This document shows positions 1 to 11,000 of a DNA stretch of 64,000 nucleotides, piece by piece. The DNA is taken from the NCBI RefSeq assembly GCF_003286085.1, contig NW_020825332.1:186001-250000 (forward strand), read 5' to 3'. The stretch's first letter is position 1. Each line of letters begins with the position of its first letter. Under the pieces are notes generated by a model. The model searched no databases, was not told where the DNA came from, and saw only the letters and a program-made list of their open reading frames with translations. The position numbers and the translations under genes were made by a program. The stretch comes from Drosophila persimilis (taxonomy: Eukaryota; Arthropoda; Insecta; Diptera; Drosophilidae).

Positions 1-3000
1 TCACGGCCAGTCGCTGCTGTGGTTTCTACGTCTATCGTTGCAGCCACTGGTGTAGCCTCTGTCTTCTCTTCTTCACCGATTTCCCTCCTAGCTGTATCCA
101 GCCCCGAGACACTGATAGCCGCTGCCTCATTCAAATCCCTTACCGTTTCGACTATATACTTCTCAACGACAGCTCTTCTCTCGGGACATGCAACACGACG
201 AGCTATGTAGGAGCTCAGATTGTGAGGCACGTAGTTGACCACGTTAAGCTTTTGCTTGCTGAAAGAAAGGAAGGGAGACAATGCATCTAAAGAATCCTGG
301 GGCCAGGAAACTCAAATTTCTTACCCATCAAGCTCGGCTTTCCTATCCGCATATAATCTGTCCACATCTGGAGTGCTCTGGCGCTGGCCAGATAAGTTTC
401 TCTGAGGGTGTCTGTGATCAGACAGGTTATCCGGCTTGGGGGGGATATGCAGTAGGTTGGCCCTCAAGCTGGCCGGGCAGGGCTTTATTCTACACGGATA
501 CTTGTCGCGTATGCTGGGCGTGCTATAGAAGGCCTCGTAGTACAGCCGTTGGCACTCATCTTCCGTCAGTGCCGCGAAGTTTGGATGCAGCAGCATTTTG
601 CTAACTGCATCTTCGAGGTACAAAAGTTTCGAAAATACTTCAAAGGAAATCTTTGGTGTGACGCCACAGGGTTCTGTCAGGGCTGGCTTGGGCATCAAAG
701 TAGGTGCAGCTTCTGTTCTTCCACGACTACCAGTCGGTCGTCGGAGCTTTTCCTCGTCATCCACTTTCCGCTTGGCACTCTCATTCAATGGTACTGCATA
801 ATCGCACAGCTTTTGCAGCAGCTCTTTGTCCCCCCCACAGTCGAATCGGTATGCGTGTTGCTTGCGAAAATAGGGGAATGCGTAGAACCCGACATAAAAC
901 TGACGGAAATACCTTTCGTAGTGTGGGTTCTGCGGGTTGGCTGTCTGGGCCTGGAGCTGCGGCTTGACGGTAGATTTTCCCAGCCGGGACCTGACGATTT
1001 CGTCGTAGTTAATGCAGCGCCTGAACACACCCAAGGACACGGGAAACTTGAAGCGAGCAGTGCTGCAGAGAGAGGAGCACGAGATTATTAGAACACTCTT
1101 GTGTGGGCGCAAGAAAGATATGGCATTCTCTTACCCAATAGTAACTACGTCATCGGGCGTGGAGCTCAAAGAATCCGGCTTTCTGAAACTGCAGCAAAGG
1201 TAATGTTTGTTCAAACTAAAATCTTGCATTATAGGCGAAGATACCCACATTGTATTCTGAGGCGGAATGTTTTCAGACTGCTCTTCGGGTGGTTGAAGAG
1301 GTTCCACTGCATAGCGGAGCAGCAACTCGCACTGCTTGGCGGGACAGGGCTTGAACTTACATTCGAAGCGTTCTCGCATCTCGGGCATGGAATAGAACCC
1401 CCGGTAGTACTCCTCAGCACACTGCTCTTCGGACTTCTCTCTGTACTCCTCGCTCTGCTGCATTTTCTGTACAATTTCGCTGAGATTCGACACACTACGC
1501 TTGAACTCCTTGAACGTAACTGGACACTTGTTCTTGTTGTTGTTATCGTTTCTGAAAGAGAGAAAACGAGATTTTAAATCTTTGCACAATCATTATTCGT
1601 TATTTCTTACTCGACACAGTCCTCGTCCTCAGGCAGAGGCTCCCTGAAACATAAATATTAACGTAATTTACCAATCAAAAGCCACAAAAACATTAAAAAC
1701 AGAGGTCTTACGGGTCTGACTGACGACTGCTATCCTTCATTGGAGCTGGTCGGTTCTGTTCAGCTCCATTCGATGGCCTGCAATGCACAAAACAATTTCA
1801 AATTGAACGTGAAAGGCGTTCATATTTTCATTTACCCGTCTGAGCAGACCGGTCGACCCAGCAATCTTTCGCGTACCATTCCGGGACATGGCTTCAGCTT
1901 ATACTGGAATCGCTCGCGTATTTCTGGCGCGCTGTAAAACTGCCTGAAGTACTCCGCGACACACTCCCCTTCGGATAAATCCTTGTACTCGTCGCAGCCT
2001 CGCATTTGCTGGCTGATGTCATCCAGATTCACGATATACTTTTTGAAGAACTTAAATTCGACAGGTGACACTGCTGTTTCTGTGACCAAATCGGGACTTT
2101 TTGGTCGCTCCAGATCTGGCGATGGTTTAATCAACTCTGGCAACTTGCGCCTCAGCTTTTCGGCTTCCTCGCGGCTGGGTATGGCAAGTAGGCGGGCACT
2201 CAGGTCCGACGTACACGGCCTTAGGATGTACTTGTATCGGTCACGAATCTCCGGCGTTAGATAAAATGCCAAGTAATAGCAATAGGCCCCCTCGTCAAAG
2301 CCCTTGGCCACATACTCGGGATCGTTGAGCTTCAGCTGCCACACAATATCGTGGAGGTTCGCCAGATATTTCTCGAATACTTGGAAGCTCACAATGGGAA
2401 AGTCGCTGTCGAGGGTACAAATTGAAGCGCACTGCTGGAGGACATTTGTATTTATAGCGTGGACTCACCTGCTGGCTTCAGGAGCTTCAGGAGTATCAGG
2501 CTCCCGATGCGTCTCGAGCTCTTGGACTGATTGACCCTTTTTTTTATGCTCTGCTAATCTGCTGGCTGTTTCTTCATCGACGGGATAGCCGGATTGTAGC
2601 AACTTCAATAGAAGATCAGGGGGTGCCTCAGGGAATATATTGGTGCACTTTCGTTCTTCTGGAAACATGTAGAATGAGTTGTAGAATTTCTGCAACTGAC
2701 GTCGTTTCTGTGTGCTATCGGACTCGATTTCTTCGGTGCTTTTTTCCTTCCGTGTCGTAAGCTTGCATATCTTATCCTTGTCCGCGTACTTTGCAAAGGT
2801 GCCGAAGGTTACGGGAAACATGAACATTCCCATTCTGTCAATGATCAAGGGAATTAGCCAAAAATGTGGCGTACATGGGGTGGTACTTATACTTACTTGT
2901 CCACTTTGACCTCAACATCATCAGCCGATTCATGCTGACTCTCTTCGGACGTCTCATCTACTTCTGCCTCTGGCAGGCTGAGCAACTTATCCTTCTTTAG

Positions 3001-3277
3001 TTTGGCACAAGCGCGCACCTTGAACTTGTACCGATTTCGAACGCTGAGGTCCTTGTAGAAGGCATTGTAGTACCACCGGGCGCACTCGTCCAGCGTTTTG
3101 TTTGCTCCATCCCCAGCGAAATCGCGTTGCACATCCTCGGCAATGCCTGGCAGATTCTCTATTAGCCTACTAAATTCCTTAAAAGAGACTGCATGACGAC
3201 GTGCCTCCCTGCGAGGAGAATACATTTTTATATTTTTAATGAAATTAAGTGCTCACTTACTGCTTGCTTTTTGGCAT
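1..3277 (-). CDS. Unrecognised protein of seven tandem ~100-residue modules (3' end outside window)
   Basis: I do not recognise this gene. Coding exons by splice signals and matching phases: 3277-3261 (start, MPKSKQ), 3208-2897, 2834-2469, 2405-1836, 1777-1712, 1643-1611, 1551-1135, 1062-325 and 258 to beyond base 1. The 1551-1135 exon may hide a ~60 bp intron near 1246-1187. Seven modules are visible. The canonical pattern is a Phe-rich helix-like start (SFKEFSR, FKFFKKY), then Asn-Leu and Ile, an acidic EC.(E/R)YY..FY stretch, PEIR.R(Y/F), (F/Y)K.KPCP and a closing Leu-Leu. Modules 2 and 6 are a divergent subtype starting FPV.(F/L)G.F. Short exons 1777-1712 and 1643-1611 encode acidic, Pro/Ser-rich linkers. 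No signal peptide or membrane segment is seen, and Lys-rich linkers allow a nuclear role, but that is a guess. The gene lies tail-away from E(bx) on the same strand. Confidence is high that it is coding; function is unknown. Confidence 0.8.
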
Positions 3278-3855
3278 TGCCTTTTGCGCCTTTTTTTGTT
3301 GTCTTCGATGGACTATGATGCTAAATAAATACAAAAATATGCGGCGCCAATACAATAAACAGATTAGAGTTAGGGATGAGCAGCTAGCCGATATTTAACA
3401 GCACCAATTCAGAAACTATTCAGCAATAAAATTTGTATGTAAATAATTCATTTTATATTTGTCAAAAAGCGTAAGCAAAAGGAGGATAAAGTAAATATTT
3501 TATTATAATATAATATGACATGAGCATCATGTCGAACCGACTCAAGGAAAGCGAAAGAGGGAGCCATAACCGATTCGAAGAAGGCCGTTCGACTATCGAT
3601 GGTATCGACTGAATAATCGCTAAATCTGCGCGCCAAGGTCGAATTGTTTGAAAGTGAATGAGTGACAAAGATACGAGCCCCATACGGGTGGCCCCAGTGG
3701 AAAAAGTTATTTGAGAGATCGAAAATTCAAAAAAGGGGCGTATTCTGAGTTTCTGTACCCTATGTTTTTTGATGAAATTAAATTAAATATACTTTATTCT
3801 AGACGTAGGGATACTTAATCTCTCTTTGCTGACAGCGAATCATCTTATGATTTCA
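3278..3855. other. Upstream flank of the modular-repeat gene, no gene seen
   Basis: AT-rich DNA between the start of the modular-repeat gene and the ABCC relic. It must contain that gene's promoter and 5' UTR, but I cannot place a TATA box or initiator with confidence. Open frames here (for example 3462-3683) have no protein-like features. Confidence 0.4.
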
Positions 3856-3990
3856 GCTCTGAGCAGCCGCATCTATCGGAAGTCCCTCCGCCTCAGTCGC
3901 ACTTCTCTGGGCGACACGGCAGTGCGGCAGGTGGTGAATCTTCTGTCCAAAGCTGTTGGATGGTCCTTGTCGACTAGTCGACACGTAAAT
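3856..3990 (+). pseudogene. Decayed exon of an ABCC (MRP-type) transporter
   Basis: Read on the plus strand from an acceptor-like TTTCAG, the frame gives LSSRIYRKSLRLS followed by GDTAVRQVVNLLSK. This is the conserved cytoplasmic-loop segment after an early transmembrane helix in insect ABCC exporters, where the family usually has a variant of GQVVNLLSNDV. The match breaks off after about 40 residues and a stop follows at about 3990. No Walker A, signature or Walker B motif is found nearby, so this is a lone relic rather than a gene. The family assignment rests on my recognition of the loop motif; a protein search with this stretch would settle it. Confidence 0.5.
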
Positions 3991-4047
3991 TGAGACTCGA
4001 GCAGGCAATCTCTCCTCTAAAAACTTTAGCCATTCCTTTTCTGCAGA

Positions 4048-4317
4048 TCAGTCCTCCGACTGAGGACTCTGAGGCAGTAGACCAGTCCCATTCAATGCCA
4101 AGAATCTCGGAAACAACTTCTTGAGGAGCCGACGATTGTAGAAAATCACATAGTCCACATAGAGACGGGACAGGAAGTCCCTTCGGAAGATGGGATCGAT
4201 GAAAGGAGTTTGTGTATTCATTTGTCTGGCGTTCAATCTAGCACAAGGCAGTATTAGTGCCGTTGAAGCCAGTGCAAGACAGTAGTGGGGTTTCGTAGAA
4301 GGCACCAAAAATGCCAA
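4048..4317 (-). other. Unexplained protein-like ORF, possibly a gene fragment
   Basis: An open frame of 89 codons. Its second half, after an AG acceptor-like site near 4227, reads like real protein (FIDPIFRRDFLSRLYVDY, then a Lys/Arg-rich RRLLKKLFPRFL) and ends in a stop. I cannot assign a family. It lies antisense to, and about 60 bp from, the ABCC relic and could be another decayed fragment. Low confidence that it is expressed. Confidence 0.2.
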
Positions 4318-5060
4318 TCTGTCCTGAGCGCACGAGTGAAGACAGGGAACGAGGCACTCTGCTGCGGGATATCCCGACGAGGCCTTGCTTCACGAATACC
4401 TCCCACTCCAGCTAGGCGTACAGGCTATCGGTGAGAAAAACAAAACCACCAGACGAATGCCGACGGAGCGATTCCCTATGCCACACGATACATTTATTCC
4501 TCTTCCTTTATTCCTTAACAAAACAGGAAAACTTGCTGTGGAGACAGAAGGAGTCTTATGATTTGTTTGATTATGCTACGTAATCAAATTCAGAAAAATT
4601 CAGAATTTATTATTAGGAATAAGCATGTATTTTTACAACTTAGCATACGATTTTTAAGTCTACGGTATGTCAATCAGATCAATATAAAAAAATGCATACG
4701 TTATTTATTTACAGCTGCATTATATGTACAAAAGGATATAATTGAGCGGTTGGGTTCCCCGCATATTACTATGATTTCTTCTTACCTAATTATGATATCT
4801 ATTTGAATATTTATTTCTGTATATTACACGGCTCTGCAGTTATATTTCATACAATAGTTATATGTGTTTACATGATGAATAGTATTTACATACATATTTT
4901 TTGTATTTTGTAATTTGTAATTTTAGTTAGTTCTGTTATGGTATGAAAAATGTATGGTATAACAAACGCACGTGTTAAATGTTTATGGTTGCAAAAGATT
5001 AGATACTTCATTCGTATCAAAACTGGCTTAACTTAAGATTTAATAGCTTAGCTAATGCTT
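4318..5060. other. AT-rich spacer and likely E(bx) 3' UTR
   Basis: Very AT-rich, with no supported gene. Because E(bx) is read leftwards and stops at 5061, its full-length 3' UTR should lie in the right part of this stretch. Several reverse-strand AATAAA-like hexamers are possible, but I could not choose one. Confidence 0.4.
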
Positions 5061-8000
5061 TTAATTACTCTGGCCAAAAACATTTTCGCGAAAGCATTTA
5101 AGTTTTTGCACAAAGTACGATTCCAGTGCTTCAGCACATTTGTAAAAGGACGATTCTTTTGGGTTGTAGTAGCGGCAGTTGTCGAAAATTTTTGTCATAT
5201 CGCCAATGAAGTCGGCGAGTTTGGTGTACGCTTTTGATTCGAGTTTGGTTTCCATCCGTTTGAGATCTGCGGGTAAAAGTATCGTCGTAGTAGTGTTGTC
5301 ATGCAACATATTAATTTGTTTTCAACTTACCCATTGGTTCTTTAATTACTTTGTAATAGTCTGGCGCTTCATCCGGATCAACCGGCTCCATAAACGGCCA
5401 AGCACTCTTGTGCAGCTGTCAAATAAATTATATATTTTGTGTTATGTATACCAATTGAATGTCCATATATTCGTATTCAGCCATGCTTTAGTTATTGCAA
5501 TCGCAAAAGTGCCTGCTCGGATTTTCGCAGATCTTGCAATCTCAAAAATGAATAGCCCATAAATACAAATATTTATGAGCGGGAAAAAATATAAAAGTAT
5601 TTGCCGATATTTTAAGCGTATATTTACATAATTGGAAATTTATCTTCGTAAATCTCGACACCCATTCATGATCAATAACCGAGTCGATATAGCCATGTCT
5701 GTCTGTCCGTCTTGTTTGACGCCTAGTTCTCAGGGGCTACAAGAGCTAGAGCACACAAATTTGGTGTGCAGACTCCCGTGATATCACACTGTGTCAAGTT
5801 TGTTTCACAATTTCGGAATGCCCATCCGACCCAACAAAGGACGAAAATCTGTGCCCGAAAAACCCAGAATCATTGAGAATGAAAATATCTATAAGATATC
5901 CGAATCCGAATGAAATTAGCTACGTAGCTGTAGCTACGCTACCTCTTCCACTTGCCTTACTCATTCTCTATTTCTCTCTATCTCACTCTAAATAGTGCAG
6001 TGTTCGCCCTCTGTCGTAGGCCAACGATATAAGCCGGCGATGTTGGTGTGAGTAGAGAGAGAGACGGATGTAAAACAGAAAATATTCTATAATTCTGATC
6101 GAATAGGTCATTAGGTGGAAAGATAATAAACATGGTGCAAGAATTAACATCAGCGGTCGTGGTTACGTTTCTGTCTAGGTTTTCTCCATCTCTTTCATAT
6201 AAGTGATAGCAAAGTGCGCGAATAGATCCCCCAAAGATATCAATTCGTCCCTTTTACAAACAGCGACACAAAAAGACAGAGAAACAATTCTGGCGCTACC
6301 GCAAACAAATATATTGTATGGGTTATAGCCGAAGTCCATATACAAAATTTGGTTGCTCTAGCTCTTGTAGTCTCCAAGATCTTGGAGCTCATCGGGACTG
6401 ATTGATTCTGATCAATAGGTATATAATTAATATAATATACTTCCACCAAAAATCGAATATACCCCCCTATTCTCTTCGGGTATCGGGTAGACAAATATTT
6501 TATAGGTTACATAAAACATAAGCATATGCAAGTACAGCTGCGACCCTTGCCGCGGGTCACAACGCTACCGCTCGTTTTAGTTTCATATAAAGAGAGATTG
6601 CCGAACAAATTTGGGAATTAAACACTATCGATGGCAACAAGTTGGGAAAACTGGAGCACACGAATTTCAATTCGTACGAATTCGAATTTGTCCAAAATCG
6701 CAAAATTTTTCATAAACTGAAGCATGGCTGAATATTTTTTGTATTTATTTATTTTATTACCTGTATTTGCTTAATTAACTCCTTTAGCTCGTTAGTTTCA
6801 TCGGACGTAAGGGTTTTCATATTGACTGCGTTTGCATCTGTCTTCCGCTGACACTCGGGGCATACGTACTCGTCTATAAACTCAGCCTCGCTCTGTAGTA
6901 TACCGACACAACGGCCGTGGAACCAACCCTGGCATTTATCGCAGCAAATATAAAATTGTGAATCATCGTATGGTTGGCGACAACTGCAAAAGAGTTCCTC
7001 TGTTTCGCGTGCCTTCTTGCAATCAATGCAAATGAATTCAGAAAGTTTCTTCGAAGCTTCTTCGGTGATGTTAACACAATCGCCATGAAACCAATTGCTG
7101 CACAGGTCACAGCCCACATAAAATCTGAGTGGAAAAAAGCACGCACAAATGATTATTTTGATACAATTTTGATATGGATTTGGACATACTTTGTTTCATC
7201 GTAAGGTGTGCGACAAACGCAATATAGCTTTTCCTTTTTCCTTGTCAACTTCTTAGGCCTTCCGACGCCATGTCTGCTGTTGTCTGCAAGGGCTTCCTCC
7301 CGGAGATTTCGACTGGTGCTGACCTTGACACACCTGAGAAAACAGCAAATGAGCAATGATTGTTGCCAATGACTAAACAGTCCTACCGCTACTTACCGCT
7401 TCTGTTCAATATTTTGCTCATCGCGACGATCGGAAAATATGGATCCTCTTTCGTTTTCGCTATGCTCTTCTGGTGAGGCGACACTTAAGGATCGCACATG
7501 GCGCTGGACTTTCTTCTGTACTTCTTCGCGTATTTCGTTTTGTAAGTTGCGTTCTAATAATGATCGCTTACGAAGGATGCTTTTCTTAAGCAATTCTTTG
7601 TGCTTTTCTAACTTGGATTGTTTCTGTTCACTGATGTCTACTATATCTTCTTTCTGAATACGGCTTTTTTTAAGAATACGATTAAATTGACTGCTTGTTG
7701 TCATAGCGTTTGGACGTTTCGTTGCGGTCCTAGTTTTCCAATCAAGATCATCGCTATTTTGCTGGCGCGATAGCGTGCTGCGGCGATTTAAAGTGCCTGT
7801 GTCCTCGCTAGACGACAAATCCCCGTCATTCAAGCTGTGTGCAGCATTCGGTTGTTCCTGCTGCTTGCGCATATTGACCAACTTCTCTTCTAGTTCCGGA
7901 CTCAGATTGCCCTGCTTAAGTGCGTTTGTAATGGCTGAAAGGGGGGGAATCATCGTCATGGGTACGTAAAGCGTATTTATTGGTGATGGAATACTCACAC

Positions 8001-11000
8001 TCTTGTATGTAACCGCTGGTGATGACAAAGCTTTCACTTTGGTTCTCCTCTCCGCCCTTGTCCATGGTTGTGTTACTAATGTGGATTGATTTTTCGTCGT
8101 GCTCTATGCCCTCTAGCAGCGCAGAGGCACCAAGGGGTGGCGTGTTAATTTTAATATTAGTTTTATCGGCCTGGGCACATGGGCCGGCCGGCTCCTGCTC
8201 GCTTCCAGTGTCTACGGCTTTATTTATAATGATTGGGCTGGCTTCAAATGTGGTTGGGGTTGTGGTTGTGGTTGTTGTTGGTGTTGTTGTTGGCCCGGTG
8301 GTGTCGTTGTCGATGTTGGGCTGCAATGAACATCGTGTAAGGTCTTCACTTTGATATTTTTTCAAGCGATCCTGTTCATTATTGTCTTGATCTTCAACTA
8401 GAACTAGATTTTGAATGTTTAATTGATTTGCTTGCTGAATTGGCATACAACTACTGTTGGTGTGGCTCGGCGAGCAATCACGGAAATGCGGTTTGCTATC
8501 TTGAGTCTCTTCTCGGTTCGGCCTTTCTTGCTGTGGACTGCAGACGACGATTATTTCATCGTCATCGTCATCGCCATCGCCATCGCTATCGCCATCGCCA
8601 TCGTCTTCTTCAGATATTAAATTCATATTCAATAAACAAATATTTAGCATGCCGCCACCAACCTAATTGTTACCAAAATTCGAAGTAATTATTCAATACA
8701 ACAATAAAAAATCTCGTTTATAGCTTGCTTATGCATGGGCATTATTGCTACAAATATATGTTCAAAATGTATATTCAAAATGTGTTGACGGACACCTACC
8801 TGGCTTTAATCAGAGATCAGTTGTAGTACTTATTCCAGGCAACCTTTTAATGTTTGTTATTAAAGTTGAGTAGTTGAGTAGTTGTGGTTGGCGAAGAGAT
8901 TAACACGTGGTTAGGAGTTGTAGTTGTTGACACGCGACATTAAGGCATGGTTATAAACGTTTTTTATAAAGCAGTGGAAGCATGATTTTTATATTTTGAG
9001 GGTATTGAAATTTTGTTTTATTACAAAGATAGGAGGATAGTATTGTATTTAAGTTTGGTCTGGTCTGGTTTTCGTCTGGTCTGGTTTGGTTTAAAATTAT
9101 AATGAAAATCGTGGCAAAGGTCTAATATTCTATGTTCGGTTGTTTGTTCATGGATATGGCAGATATGGCAGTTAGTATTGTTGTGTATATTGTGTATACA
9201 TTTGACGTGTTAATGTTTTCGTTTGGACAAGTGTACAAATTTCGTTTCGATTTAGATGAGATGATTATAGATATGGTTAAGCCTTTGTGTTCATTTCGAA
9301 GGATATCATAAGAAAACTAGCTCAAACGCGACGATAGCTCATGCGCTTATAAGGAACGGTAGTATTTTTGTTTTTGCCATTGTTTTTTTGTTGTTGTTTT
9401 TTTTTTTAATTTTTAGGAGACGAATCGTGCCTCTGATTATAATTATTTTAAATATGTCAGCCAACTAAAACTCTGTGTATAGGGTTAATCTCTTCAGCAA
9501 TTCAGCAATTCAGCAAATTGTATACTGTTTGTATTTTAATTTGAATGGAATTTTAATTTGGCCATTGAAATAATAGAGTGATGTCAAATAATTTGTTGCG
9601 ATCCTTAAGTTTCAACTGATTTCTGATTTCTGATATTTTCTGATCTCTGATCTCTGATTTCTGTATTATATTCATGTTCTGTTAAATGTCTGTTGTTGCT
9701 TTTCTTGCACTGATTTACAGGTTGTTGTTATTGTTGTGGTTTATTTTCTCTTCATACACCCGTAAATACATGAAGCATGCGCTTTTTGTCAACACAAAGG
9801 CCAATTTGCAAATAATCATCCAACTAATTCAGAAACAAAAATTCACAAATGTCTCAACTTTTGTGTGTTAAAAGGATATTGGGGATATTGGGGAGAATCG
9901 TATTCACTACTTTACTAGATATTACAGCATTACTGCACGCGAAATAGACTACGGCTCTTCCGATTCGGATTCCGATTCCGCTTCCGTGTGCGAGTTTAAA
10001 CAATGGGTTGAAAGTATTCAAAGCAAGAAAGCGTTGGCAGGTTTTGCATCCATTTATTTTACAATACATACTATGTTATATACAATACAATGGCGGGAAT
10101 CGTTTACAAACTGAAAGACCTACATAGCTCTTGCAATGAGTGCTGCCGCTTGGAGCTTGGAGCCTGGAGTCTGGAGCCTGGAGCCCCTCTAGCCTGGAGC
10201 CGAAAGTGTATTCGTTATTGGTTATTCCTTTCAGTCTTGCATTCTTTCTTGCTTTCAATAGTATTTGGGGAGTTGTTGTTGTAGACGTGTATACATTGTT
10301 GTTCTTTTAAAAGCATCGATTGAACGTGTAAGCAAGCTCTTTGTATTCTGAATCGATATCGAAATCACCGAAAAGGGTATAAGCTCACATAGCATTGGCT
10401 GGGCTTTTAGTGGACTAAAAAAAACAGAGCTGGTCACAATCGTATTGGTTTGCATAATAGGTTTTATTGCAAAAGGCGCTTTACATTTTACAAGTAACAT
10501 ACATATGTTTATGTTGTATTTTTAGAAACCAAATGTCTCCCAGGCAAGAAAATCGATTCGAATCGAGTCGAGTCGCAGTTGCGTTGCGTTGTGTCTAATA
10601 CTTTTGCCGTGGGCGAAAACATCGGGCGACAGTCTGAATAGTTTCTTACAAAATTTGTTGTGTGTGTGTGCTGTTGCTTCCTCAGAGTTGACGCTACTCG
10701 CTAGCTAGCTAATAGGTTGCTTAAGACTAGTAACGTAACGTATTCACAAATATTAAGCTAAATACATGTTCGATAGATATTCTTAAATAAATCAAATAAA
10801 TAAGTCAATTAGGTTACTAAATAATATATAAAGTAGCTCTCTCTTTTCTGTGTCGAGAGTGCGGTATCTGTAGATTCTCTTCTGGAGAATTGGTTGGCGA
10901 ATAACTATGTTGCAAAATGAAGCCTTTGTTGGTATTTAACGAAAGTCTTTGTCGCTGTACTTAGGCAAATACAAAGCAGATAAATGACAGACTTATATTG

